A stretch of DNA of 45,690 nucleotides, taken from the NCBI GenBank assembly GCA_016218155.1, contig JACREQ010000093.1, forward strand, positions 1 to 45,690, written 5' to 3'. Position 1 is the first letter of the stretch. The number at the start of each line of letters is the position of its first letter. The notes under the pieces are model-generated. The model saw only the letters and a program-made list of their open reading frames with translations. It ran no database searches and had not been told where the DNA came from. The DNA comes from Bacteroidia bacterium. Lineage in GTDB: Bacteria > Bacteroidota > Bacteroidia > Bacteroidales > GWA2-32-17. The position numbers and the translations under genes were made by a program. Positions 35,213 through 45,100 of this stretch are shown here, piece after piece.

Positions 35213-36439
35213 TTACTTCTCAGTAGCAAATTGGAGATTACCAACTGTTCTTCCCGGATATACCTTTAATGCCTGAGCAAGTACTTCCATTGAGTTTCGT
35301 AAATCTTCAATATTTAAAACATAAGCTAAGCGACATTCATTTTTCCCCATTGAAGGATTTGAATAAAATCCACTAGCAGGTGCCATCATAACAGTTTGTC
35401 CTTTATAGCTAAAACTGGTTAATAACCACTCACAAAACTTATCTGCATCATCAATAGGAAAAGAAGCAACAGCATAAAACGCACCTTTGGGCAATGGACA
35501 ATAAACTCCAGGCATTTTATTTAATTCACCAACCATAAAATTACGTCGTTCAATATATTCATTGTATACTTCGGTAAAATATTCTTTTGGAGTTTCAATA
35601 GCAGCTTCGGCAGCAATTTGTCCATAACTTGGCGGACACAATCTTGCCTGAGCAAAATTCAAAGCCGCACGCATTACTTCACAATTATGACTTATCATTA
35701 CTCCTATTCTTACACCGCACATGCTATAACGTTTAGAAACACTATCTAACAAAACTACATTTTGCTCCAGCCCTTTTAGGTTCATTGCAGAAAAATGTGT
35801 TTCACCATCATAACAGAATTCTCTGTAAACCTCATCGGCAAAAAGATACAAGTTGTATTTTTTTACAAGTACTGCTAATTTTTCGAGTTCCTCTTTTGAA
35901 TACAAATAACCTGTTGGATTATTTGGATTGCATAACATTATTGCTTTTGTTTTGGGAGTAATAATTTTCTCAAAATCTTCAATAGCCGGTAAAGCAAAAT
36001 CTTTTTTTATTGAAGAAACTATTGGTTTAACCACAACCCCGGCAGTTATTGCAAACCCATTATAATTTGCATAATAAGGCTCAGGGATAATTATTTCTTC
36101 ACCAGGATTAACACAAACCATTAATGCAAAAAGTATTGCTTCGCTTCCTCCATTGGTCACTATTATCTCATTCTCGGTAATATTAATACCAACCCCCTGA
36201 TAATACTTTGCCAGTTTTTTACGATAAGATATAAATCCTGCAGAATGGCTGTATTCTATAACTTTTAAATCAGCATTTCGAACTGCATCTAAAGCACATT
36301 CAGGAGTTTTAATATCAGGTTGACCAATATTTAAATGATATACCTTAGTTCCACGTGATTTTGCCTCTTCTGCAAATGGAACTAATTTACGTATAGGCGA
36401 AGCAGGCATAAGCTTCCCCTTTTCGGAAATAGTAAGCAT
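35213..36439 (-). CDS. PLP-dependent class I/II aminotransferase
   Basis: 408 residues. Features of fold-type I aminotransferases are clear: SPIRKLVPFAEEAKSRGTKV, NIGQPDIKTP, CNPNNPTGYLYS, DEVYREFCYDG and the PLP-binding Lys236 in DSVSKRYSMCGVRIG. The aspartate-aminotransferase-like group is the best fit; the exact amino acid substrate cannot be told. It lies 12 bases downstream of the DUF1573 gene on the same strand, so both are probably co-transcribed. The tRNA-Leu follows its stop at about 65 bases. Confidence 0.92.
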   Translation of the reverse strand: MLTISEKGKLMPASPIRKLVPFAEEAKSRGTKVYHLNIGQPDIKTPECALDAVRNADLKVIEYSHSAGFISYRKKLAKYYQGVGINITENEIIVTNGGSEAILFALMVCVNPGEEIIIPEPYYANYNGFAITAGVVVKPIVSSIKKDFALPAIEDFEKIITPKTKAIMLCNPNNPTGYLYSKEELEKLAVLVKKYNLYLFADEVYREFCYDGETHFSAMNLKGLEQNVVLLDSVSKRYSMCGVRIGVMISHNCEVMRAALNFAQARLCPPSYGQIAAEAAIETPKEYFTEVYNEYIERRNFMVGELNKMPGVYCPLPKGAFYAVASFPIDDADKFCEWLLTSFSYKGQTVMMAPASGFYSNPSMGKNECRLAYVLNIEDLRNSMEVLAQALKVYPGRTVGNLQFATEK

Positions 36440-36451
36440 AAATTAAATTTT

Positions 36452-36934
36452 TTAATGCTGTTCGTTAACTTTATTAATACTTGGAACAGTTTCGTCTTTT
36501 GTAGGAACTGTTTTTTCTTCTATAGCTTTTTCTACAGTACCTTTTATTGTAATGACGATTGGAGAATTTGAAGAGTTTGAAGTTACAGTTACGGTTTTCT
36601 GAAAAGGACCAACACGTGTAGTATTATATTTTACTTTTATAGCTCCGGTTCCATTTTTAACTATCGGATCTTTTGGCCAATCAGGAACAGTACATCCGCA
36701 TGAAGCCTGACAGTTACTTATAATTAAAGGATTTTTTCCTGTATTCTTAAATTTAAAATCAACACTACCATCACCATTATATGGAATTGTGCCAAAATCA
36801 TGCGTTGTCTTTTCAAACATTAAAAAAGCTGCATTTTTAGCTGCTTTTAGACTATCCTTATGTGTCATTGTCTGAGAAAAAGTTACTCCTGTAGAAATAA
36901 CTGCAAAAAGAAAAATCAAAATAATTGATCTCAT
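36452..36934 (-). CDS. Exported DUF1573 protein
   Basis: 160 residues with a signal peptide (SIILIFLFAVISTGVTFSQ). THDFGTIPYNGDGSVDFKF, NTGKNPLIISNCQASCGCT and KVKYNTTRVGPFQKTVTVTSN are the DUF1573 pattern, an Ig-like domain widespread in Bacteroidota, with the conserved SCGCT cysteines. Its function is unknown; periplasmic. The C-terminal ~25 residues are low-complexity. It precedes the aminotransferase. Confidence 0.92.
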   Translation of the reverse strand: MRSIILIFLFAVISTGVTFSQTMTHKDSLKAAKNAAFLMFEKTTHDFGTIPYNGDGSVDFKFKNTGKNPLIISNCQASCGCTVPDWPKDPIVKNGTGAIKVKYNTTRVGPFQKTVTVTSNSSNSPIVITIKGTVEKAIEEKTVPTKDETVPSINKVNEQH

Positions 36935-37186
36935 AACTTTATATTTTTAATTGAACATAAACTCGTGCGAAGTTACAGTATTTAAGACGAAATAATGAAA
37001 TTTTAGTTGCTTCTTTTTTATACAAGAAACATACCTTAATTCTTATTAGCTGATATATTGAGATATGCAATTCTTAAATATCTTTAATTTTTATCATTAC
37101 TAAGCATGTTTGGAACTTAGAAACATTAGTTACTATATATTAATGTGTAAAATGACAAACAATCTTTTTATCCGAAAGAAAATTTA

Positions 37187-37194
37187 TATTTTTG
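37187..37194 (+). promoter_or_regulatory. -7 box (TATTTTTG) of valS
   Basis: An exact TAnnTTTG match 22 bases before the ATG at 37217. No clear -33 element. Confidence 0.5.
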
Positions 37195-37216
37195 CAACCA
37201 TAGAAAAAGAATTGAG

Positions 37217-39850
37217 ATGAAAGAAATTCCTGCAAAATATAATCCTGCGCTAACAGAGGACAAATGGTATTCATATTGGATGCAAAATGGTTTTTTCCGT
37301 TCAACACCAGATAATCGTGAAGCTTACACAATTGTAATCCCTCCGCCAAATGTTACCGGCGTTCTTCATATGGGTCACATGCTTAACAATACCTTACAGG
37401 ATGTTCTTATTCGTCGTGCCAGAATGCTCGGTAAGAATGCTTGCTGGGTTCCCGGAACCGACCATGCATCTATTGCTACTGAGGCAAAAGTTGTAGCAAA
37501 ATTAAAAGATCAGGGAATTGACAAAAATTCACTTACAAGAGAAGAATTTCTAAAACATGCATGGGAATGGAAAGAAAAACATGGAGGTATAATTTTAGAA
37601 CAACTTAAAAAGCTTGGTGCATCATGCGATTGGGAACGCACAAGTTTTACAATGGATAAAACTCTTTCGGAAAGTGTTATAAAGGTTTTTATTGACCTAT
37701 ATAACAAAGGACTTATATACCGTGGAGTTAGAATGGTAAACTGGGATCCACAAGCTAAAACAGCAGTATCTGATGAAGAGGTAATTTACAAAGAAGAGCA
37801 ATCTAATTTGTACTTTGTTAGATATAAAATTGAAAATTCTGAAGAATTTATAACAATAGCTACAACTCGTCCGGAAACTATACTTGGAGATACCGCTGTT
37901 TGTGTTCACCCCGAAGATGAAAGATATGCTCATTTAAAAGGTAAAAAAGTAATCATTCCTTTAGTGAATAGAGCAGTTCCTATAATCTTTGACAGTTATG
38001 TTGATCGCGAATTTGGTACTGGTGCTTTAAAAGTTACTCCTGCTCACGATATCAACGACTATGAACTTGGAATAAAATATAATTTAGAAACAATTGATAT
38101 TTTTAATGATGACGGAACTTTAAGCGAAAAAGCCGGATTCTATATAGGGGTTGATCGTTTTGAAGCAAAAAAACTAATTGTTCCAGAATTGGAAAAACTT
38201 GGAAATCTTGTAAAAGTTGAAAAATATAACAATAAGCTTGGTTACTCTGAGCGCACCAATGCTGTAATCGAACCAAAACTTTCATTACAATGGTTTCTGA
38301 AAATGAAAGATCTTTCAGTTCCGGCTTTGGATAATGTTATGAATGATAATATCCAGCTAATTCCTGCAAAGTTTAAAAATACATACAAGCATTGGATGGA
38401 GAATGTTAAAGACTGGTGCATTAGTCGTCAGTTATGGTGGGGGCATAGAATACCGGCATGGTACATAAAAGATAGCCATGAATTTGTAATTGCAGAAGAT
38501 GTTAATTCAGCACTAAAATTAGCAAAAGCAAAACATCCTGAAATAACTGCATCAGATTTAAAACAAGACGAAGATGTACTTGATACCTGGTTCTCATCAT
38601 GGTTGTGGCCAATCTCAGTTTTTGACGGAATAAATAAGCCTAATAATCCTGATATTAAATATTATTATCCAACTAACGATTTAATCACTGCACCTGAAAT
38701 TCTTTTCTTTTGGGTTGCCAGAATGATAATTGCAGGATATGAATACATCGGCGACAAACCTTTCAGTAACGTATATTTAACAGGTATTGTTCGTGATAAG
38801 CAGGGAAGAAAAATGTCAAAATCACTTGGTAATTCTCCAGACCCAATTGAATTAATGCAAAAATACGGAGCTGATGGTGTTCGTGTTGGCATGTTGTTAT
38901 GTTCGCCTGCGGGAAACGATTTGCCATTTGACGAAAATCTTACAGAACAAGGTAGAAATTTCGGAAATAAAATATGGAATGCTTTCCGATTAATTAATCA
39001 ATGGGAAGTTGACGATAAAGCAGAACAACCTGAACATTCAAAAATTGCAATAGAGTGGTTTAACTCTGTTTTAAATAAAGCCATAGAAAGTGTTGACGAT
39101 AATTTTAATAAATATCGCATCTCAGAAGCATTAATGGAAATATACAAACTATTCTGGGACGAGTTTTCTTCATGGTATTTAGAAATTATTAAACCTGCAT
39201 ATCAGCAACCAATTGATGGAGCTACTTTAAAATCGAGCATTGAATTTTTCGATAAACTTTTAAAATTGTTACACCCGTTTATGCCATTTATTACCGAAGA
39301 AATATGGCAAATAATTGAGACCCGTAACAACGGTGAAAGTATTATGATAACTCAGATGCCAAAATGCGAAAAATATAATGAACAACTTTTAAATGATTTT
39401 GAGAATTTAAAAGAACTTACTGCAAATGTTCGTACAATTCGCACCGAAAGAGGATTTCCGATGAAAGAGGCTATTGAACTTTATTTAAAATCAAATGGTG
39501 AGGAAAATAAGACAAATTTAAATTCTGTAATCTCAAAACTCTGTAATTTAAAAAGCATAATTGAAACTTCTGAAGAAATTGAAAACTCTGCAACATTTCA
39601 TGTTAAAACTATAGAATATTTTATTCCTATTGGAACAAAATTAAATATTGAAGATGAAATTAATAAATTACAACAAGAACTTGATTATCTTCGTGGTTTC
39701 TTACTTTCTGTAAATAATAAATTAGCTAACGAAAAATTTGTAAATCATGCCCCTGAACAAGTTGTGAAGATTGAACTTGCAAAGAAATCGGATGCTGAAA
39801 TAAAAATTAAATCACTTGAAAACCAAATACAATCGCTAACAAATAAATAA
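37217..39850 (+). CDS. valS: Valyl-tRNA synthetase
   Basis: 877 residues, a normal bacterial ValRS length. Class I signatures are present: H51-M-G-H54 ([14 protein letters not shown], the HIGH box) and KMSKS at 532-536. The editing domain ([19 protein letters not shown]) lies between them. The anticodon-binding region and the C-terminal coiled-coil tRNA arm ([18 protein letters not shown]) follow. It charges tRNA-Val with valine. The lipoprotein at 39859 starts 8 bases after the stop and may be read from the same message. Confidence 0.98.
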   Translation: MKEIPAKYNPALTEDKWYSYWMQNGFFRSTPDNREAYTIVIPPPNVTGVLHMGHMLNNTLQDVLIRRARMLGKNACWVPGTDHASIATEAKVVAKLKDQGIDKNSLTREEFLKHAWEWKEKHGGIILEQLKKLGASCDWERTSFTMDKTLSESVIKVFIDLYNKGLIYRGVRMVNWDPQAKTAVSDEEVIYKEEQSNLYFVRYKIENSEEFITIATTRPETILGDTAVCVHPEDERYAHLKGKKVIIPLVNRAVPIIFDSYVDREFGTGALKVTPAHDINDYELGIKYNLETIDIFNDDGTLSEKAGFYIGVDRFEAKKLIVPELEKLGNLVKVEKYNNKLGYSERTNAVIEPKLSLQWFLKMKDLSVPALDNVMNDNIQLIPAKFKNTYKHWMENVKDWCISRQLWWGHRIPAWYIKDSHEFVIAEDVNSALKLAKAKHPEITASDLKQDEDVLDTWFSSWLWPISVFDGINKPNNPDIKYYYPTNDLITAPEILFFWVARMIIAGYEYIGDKPFSNVYLTGIVRDKQGRKMSKSLGNSPDPIELMQKYGADGVRVGMLLCSPAGNDLPFDENLTEQGRNFGNKIWNAFRLINQWEVDDKAEQPEHSKIAIEWFNSVLNKAIESVDDNFNKYRISEALMEIYKLFWDEFSSWYLEIIKPAYQQPIDGATLKSSIEFFDKLLKLLHPFMPFITEEIWQIIETRNNGESIMITQMPKCEKYNEQLLNDFENLKELTANVRTIRTERGFPMKEAIELYLKSNGEENKTNLNSVISKLCNLKSIIETSEEIENSATFHVKTIEYFIPIGTKLNIEDEINKLQQELDYLRGFLLSVNNKLANEKFVNHAPEQVVKIELAKKSDAEIKIKSLENQIQSLTNK

Positions 39851-39858
39851 GAATTTAT

Positions 39859-40269
39859 ATGAAAAAAAATCTTTTTATTCTGACGTTAATCTCTGCAGCT
39901 TTCTTTTTTTCCTGCAGTAATTCTGAAACAAATACTGAATCTTTAACAAATGATTCAACTGTCGTTTCTTCAACACCTAAAACTGAATTAAAAGTAACCA
40001 AACAATTTGTAACAAATCAGGATGGTACTGTACAAGAAAATGCAGTTGCTGCAACAATCAGTTATAACGAAAAAGAAGTTTCAGTAAACTTCACCGACAG
40101 TGTTGAAAAATCATTTACAGTAACAGTTATTTCTTTAGAGAAAAAAGTTGAAGGAACTACTATGAAAGTAACAGATGGTAAATATTTTGAGGTATTTGTT
40201 TCTTCAGGTTCCCAACCTCAGATTACTTTCTCTTCTGACAGAGGTTACGGGAATATGACATTTATGTAA
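39859..40269 (+). CDS. Small lipoprotein of unknown function
   Basis: 136 residues with a lipoprotein signal (MKKNLFILTLISAAFFFSC). A Ser/Thr-rich linker is followed by a beta-rich domain (about 45-136: TELKVTKQFVTNQDGTVQ, EVSVNFTDSVEKSFTVTVIS, PQITFSSDRGYGNMTF). Family not recognised. Same direction as valS, ending at a strong terminator. Confidence 0.75.
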   Translation: MKKNLFILTLISAAFFFSCSNSETNTESLTNDSTVVSSTPKTELKVTKQFVTNQDGTVQENAVAATISYNEKEVSVNFTDSVEKSFTVTVISLEKKVEGTTMKVTDGKYFEVFVSSGSQPQITFSSDRGYGNMTFM

Positions 40270-40301
40270 GAAATTACACTTTCTTTTTTTATAAAATTAT
40301 T

Positions 40302-40352
40302 ATTTCCGAAAGTTTGCAAAGGCTTATACTTTGTAAATTTTCGGAAATTTAT
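40302..40352 (+). terminator. Terminator after valS-lipoprotein
   Basis: Two 20-base arms (40302-40321 and 40329-40348) pair with one or two mismatches around loop GCTTATA region, beginning ATTTCCGAAA and ending TTTCGGAAAT, followed by TTATTTT. Confidence 0.8.
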
Positions 40353-40391
40353 TTTAAATTATTTTCAAATTCCCTATCACATTTTTCTTAC

Positions 40392-40399
40392 TATCTTTG
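40392..40399 (+). promoter_or_regulatory. -7 box (TATCTTTG) of pdxA
   Basis: An exact TAnnTTTG match 31 bases before the pdxA ATG. Confidence 0.55.
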
Positions 40400-40430
40400 T
40401 GAATATTCTTACTATTATTAAATTTTAATC

Positions 40431-41486
40431 ATGAGCGAAAAAAAGATAGTTGTTGGCATTACACATGGCGATATTAATGGCATTGGATACGAAATTATTA
40501 TAAAATGTTTAAGCGATGTTAAAATCACAGAAATCTGTACTCCAATAGTATACGGATCTTCAAAAGTTGCATCTTATCATCGTAAAGCTTTAAATATTGA
40601 GAACTTCAGCTTTAACCAAATTAGAAATGCAAGCGAAGCGAATCCTAAAAGAGCAAATATTATAAATTGTACCGACGAAGAAGTAAAAGTAGATCCGGGA
40701 AAATCAACACCCGAAAGTGGTAAAGCAGCTTTCGATGCCCTTCAGCGAGCAGTAAGCGATTTACAAAAAGGAGAAATTGATGTACTTGTTACAGCACCAA
40801 TAAATAAAGAAAGCATACAATCAAAAGATTTTAAATTTCCTGGTCATACCGAGTATTTTCAGCAAAAATGGCAAAGCGAAAATGTTTTAATGTTTATGGT
40901 AAGCGATAAAATGAAAATTGGTGTAGTAACCGGTCATATACCTATTTCAGAAGTTTCTAAAAACATAAGTGCAAAAAAAATCATCGAAAAATTAAGAATA
41001 ATAAATCGCTCACTTATTGAAGATTTTGGTATCCGTCGCCCTAGAATTGCTGTTCTTGGGTTAAATCCTCATTCAGGTGATAACGGTTTAATCGGAAATG
41101 AAGAACAAACTGAAATTATTCCGGCACTAAAAACTGCCCGCGACGAAAAAATTATGGCTTTAGGACCCTATCCGGCTGATGGTTTTTTCAGTTCTGGAAA
41201 TTATATGAAATTCGATGCTGTTCTTGCAATGTATCACGATCAAGGGCTAATTCCATTTAAGTCATTAGCTTCTGATGACGGTGTGAATTTTACAGCAGGT
41301 CTGCCAATTGTACGCACTTCCCCTGCACACGGTACGGCATATGATATTGTAGATAAAAATCTGGCTACACCAGATTCATTCAGAAAAGCACTTTATATGG
41401 CATGCGATATTTTCAGAAAACGAATTGAATACCGCAATTTAACTGCCAATCCACTTGTAGTTCAGGATAATGGCAATTGTCAATAA
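40431..41486 (+). CDS. pdxA: 4-hydroxythreonine-4-phosphate dehydrogenase
   Basis: 351 residues. GITHGDINGIGYEII at the start, VTAPINKESI, PGHTEYF (metal-binding His), GLNPHSGDNGLIGNEE, MYHDQGLIPFKSL and SPAHGTAYDI are the PdxA signatures, including the three His that hold the metal. The enzyme oxidises 4-phosphohydroxy-threonine in the DXP-dependent vitamin B6 route. Own promoter box; ruvA follows after 75 bases with its own box. Confidence 0.97.
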   Translation: MSEKKIVVGITHGDINGIGYEIIIKCLSDVKITEICTPIVYGSSKVASYHRKALNIENFSFNQIRNASEANPKRANIINCTDEEVKVDPGKSTPESGKAAFDALQRAVSDLQKGEIDVLVTAPINKESIQSKDFKFPGHTEYFQQKWQSENVLMFMVSDKMKIGVVTGHIPISEVSKNISAKKIIEKLRIINRSLIEDFGIRRPRIAVLGLNPHSGDNGLIGNEEQTEIIPALKTARDEKIMALGPYPADGFFSSGNYMKFDAVLAMYHDQGLIPFKSLASDDGVNFTAGLPIVRTSPAHGTAYDIVDKNLATPDSFRKALYMACDIFRKRIEYRNLTANPLVVQDNGNCQ

Positions 41487-41549
41487 GACTTTACATTTAT
41501 AATGTTAAACCACAATTTTTTGTTACTTTAGCAAGTTTTTTAGACTTTC

Positions 41550-41557
41550 TAACTTTG
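41550..41557 (+). promoter_or_regulatory. -7 box (TAACTTTG) of ruvA, very close to the start codon
   Basis: An exact TAnnTTTG match that ends 4 bases before the ruvA ATG, so a transcript from here would be leaderless or nearly so. Confidence 0.55.
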
Positions 41558-41561
41558 TATT

Positions 41562-42143
41562 ATGTACGAATATATTAGCGGAAAACTTACTGAAATTACA
41601 CCAGCCTATGCAGTAGTTGAAAATACTGGCATTGGCTACATTATTAATATTTCACTAAACACATATTCTAAAATAAACGGTAGCGATAATTGTCTTTTAT
41701 ATCTTCACCACGTTGTTCGCGAAGATGCTCAGCTTTTTTTCGGGTTTAGTACCAGACAGGAACGAGAATTATTCCGTCAGTTAATTTCTGTTAGCGGAGT
41801 CGGCCCAAATACAGCAAGAATGATGCTTTCGTCATTAAGTGCAGAAGAGATTCAAAGAGCAATAATGGGCGCTAATATATTATTACTTAAAGGCATAAAA
41901 GGGATAGGTCAAAAAACAGCAGAAAGAATTATTGTTGATTTACGCGATAAAATTGCAAAAGTTGGTGGTCAGGAAGAAATTTTTAAAGGCGCACACAATA
42001 CAATGAGAGAAGAAGCGTTATCTGCACTGTTAATGTTAGGATTTGCCAGAAATGTTTCGGAAAAAGCACTTGATAAATTATTATTGGATAAAGCAGGAAT
42101 GTCTGCCGAAGAGCTTGTAAAACAGGCATTAAAGCAATTATAA
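41562..42143 (+). CDS. ruvA: Holliday junction helicase subunit RuvA
   Basis: 193 residues. The N-terminal OB domain (MYEYISGKLTEITPAYAVVE, VREDAQLFFGF), tandem helix-hairpin-helix motifs (LISVSGVGPNTARMML; LLKGIKGIGQKTAERIIVDL) and the C-terminal three-helix domain (EEALSALLMLGFARNVSEKAL) are in the standard order. It binds four-way junctions and loads RuvB for branch migration. sprA begins 17 bases after the stop, so sprA is probably co-transcribed, an arrangement I recall from other Bacteroidota. Confidence 0.97.
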   Translation: MYEYISGKLTEITPAYAVVENTGIGYIINISLNTYSKINGSDNCLLYLHHVVREDAQLFFGFSTRQERELFRQLISVSGVGPNTARMMLSSLSAEEIQRAIMGANILLLKGIKGIGQKTAERIIVDLRDKIAKVGGQEEIFKGAHNTMREEALSALLMLGFARNVSEKALDKLLLDKAGMSAEELVKQALKQL

Positions 42144-42160
42144 ACATCTATTAAGAAGAA

Positions 42161-45100
42161 TTGAAGAGTGTATTTATAAATATCGTTTTTTTTGCAGCCT
42201 TGGCTTCAGTTTGGCCTTTTGTAATGCTAAGTCCGGTTACAAAAAAGCACAATCCGTTAAATACTGAAATATATTCTGCCCCACCCGATACAGGGAAAAA
42301 AGATACAACAGTAATTCTTCCATTTCCATTTAACGATCAGGGAAATAAATCGGGAACAAATGAAGGTTACGAATCAGGTATGTATCTTCACAAACCGGCT
42401 AACATTACTACCAATACAGAATATGATCCAGAGACCAATGAATACCAAATCAACGAAAATATTGGAAATTTAAAATACAGAAGTCCTGAATCAATGTCTT
42501 TTGAGGATTATCAGAAAGAAGACTTTAACAGAGCAGTAAGAAATTATTGGAGACAGAGATTTAAAGGTGAAAATTTTGACAATCAAAAACCTCTTGTTCC
42601 ACAAATCAGAGTACCAGGTGATATATTCAATACTATTTTTGGAAGCAGCACTATTGATATAAAACCACAAGGTTCTGCAGAATTAATTTTTGGACTTAAT
42701 ACTCAAAGAACTGACAACCCACAGTTGCCTGTAAAACAGAGAAAAGTTACAACTTTTGATTTTCAGGAAAAAATTCAGATGAATGTTACCGGTCAGATAG
42801 GTGACAAATTAAAACTTAGTACCAGCTACAATACAGAAGCATCATTTGAATTTGAAAATAAAATGAAACTTGCTTATGAAGGTAAAGACGATGAAATTAT
42901 CCGAAAAATTGAAGCAGGTAATGTAAGCTTACCTTTAACAGGGTCGCTGATTAATGGTAGTTACAGTTTGTTTGGAATAAAAACCGAATTGCAGTTTGGT
43001 AAATTAACAGTTACAAATATTTTCTCGCAACAAAAAGGAAAATCACAGGTTGTTGAAGTACAGGGCGGTGCCCAAATTAGTAATTTTGAAGTCTACGCTG
43101 ACCAGTATGAAGCAAATCGCCACTTTTTTCTTGGACAATATTTTTATGATAACTACGATAACTTTTTAGCAAATCTTCCGCTTATTAATTCAGGGATAAA
43201 TATCAGCAGGATAGAAGTTTGGGTAACAAATAAAAGTGGAAACTACACTGATGCCCGAAATGTTGTTGCATTTACCGATTTGGGTGAAGGAATGGGAACG
43301 GATGGAATACCTAATATTTATAGCCAGAATGTTTCTTTAACTCCAGGTTATCAATATCCTTATCCTGCAGATACAATAAATTCACTTAACCATGTTGAAG
43401 GCACATATCCTGATATAAGAACCCTTTCAAGTGTTACAAGTGCATTAAATGGAATTTTTACACCTGGAACTGATTATAATGCAACTGAGTCAATGAGAAT
43501 GCTTAGCCCTTCTGAATATACTATTTACCCTACATTAGGATATATTTCTCTTAATTCAGCATTAAATTCCGACGAGGTTTTAGCCGTAGCTTACGAATAT
43601 ACTGTTGGTGGTAGGAATTTTAAGGTTGGTGAGTTCTCAAATACTATTGCTTCACCAAACGCACTTATTTTAAAACTTATTAAAGGAACATCTCTCACTC
43701 CTCAAAACCCTATGTGGGATTTGATGATGAAAAATATTTACTCAATTGGTGCATATCAGGTTAATAGCGAAGATTTTAAATTGGATGTTATGTACCAAAA
43801 CGATAAAACCGGTACTGCCATTACATGGGTTCCGGTTGGCGTACTGGATCGTATACCTCTTATTCAGGTTCTTAACCTCGACAGATTGAATTCTCAGCTT
43901 GACCCTTATTCAGATAATCGTTTCGACTTTATTGATAAAGTAACCATTAATTCTTCTAATGGAAGGGTTATTTTTCCTGTAAAAGAACCATTTGGAAGTT
44001 ATTTATATGATAAAATGGTAGCCAATGACCCAACACAGGCAACGCTAGCAGAGCAATATTCATATAAAGAACTATACGATTCTACACAAAGTAAAGCAAG
44101 ACAGATTGCAGAAAAAAATAAATTCTTCATGAAAGGAAGTTATAAATCTGCATCAGGTTCAGATATTGCTTTAAATGCTATGAACATTCCTCAGGGTTCT
44201 GTTAAGGTTACTGCAGGTGGTCAAATTTTAGTTGAGAATCAGGATTATACTGTTGATTATACTTTAGGTCGTGTAAAAATTATTAATCAGGGATTATTAC
44301 AATCCGGTACGCCTATTAAAATATCGCTCGAAAGTCAGTCTTTATTTAATATACAAAGCAAAACCTTAATGGGAATGCACTTAAATTATCAGGTAAATAA
44401 AGACTTTAGTGTTGGTGGTACCATACTTAATCTTACAGAAAGACCACTTACCCAAAAAGTGGGTATTGGCGATGAGCCTATTTCAAATACAATTTGGGGC
44501 ATTGACGGTACATATAGAACAGAATCAAGATTTTTAACAAAACTGGTCGATAAACTCCCGTTTTTAGAAACAAAAGCACCTTCAAATTTTATGGTAACAG
44601 GTGAATTTGCTCACTTAATACCTGGTCACAGTAAAGCTATCGCAAAAACAGGAATTTCTTATATTGATGATTTTGAGGGAAGTAAATCATCAATTGATTT
44701 GCGCTCAGTTGGCTCATGGGTTCTGGCTAGTACCCCACAAGGACAGACAGGGCTTTTTCCTGAAGGAAATGCCGTAAATGATCTTTCATTTGGTTTTAAC
44801 CGTGCAAAAACTGCATGGTACGTTATTGATCCTTCTGTATTTTATCGCTCAAGTAGCGTAACTCCATCAAATCTTGGTAACGATTTAAAAAATCATCTTA
44901 CACGTGAAGTTTACGAAAAAGAAATTTGGCCTAACAAACAGCAACAAAACGGAGTTCCATCATATATTCCGATTTTAAACTTTGCATATTACCCTGAAGA
45001 AAAAGGTCCATATAATTACGATTATTTAAATATCTCTACTGACGGCAAATTGTTAAACCCAACAAAACGTTGGGGTGGTATAATGCGAAGGATTGAAAGT

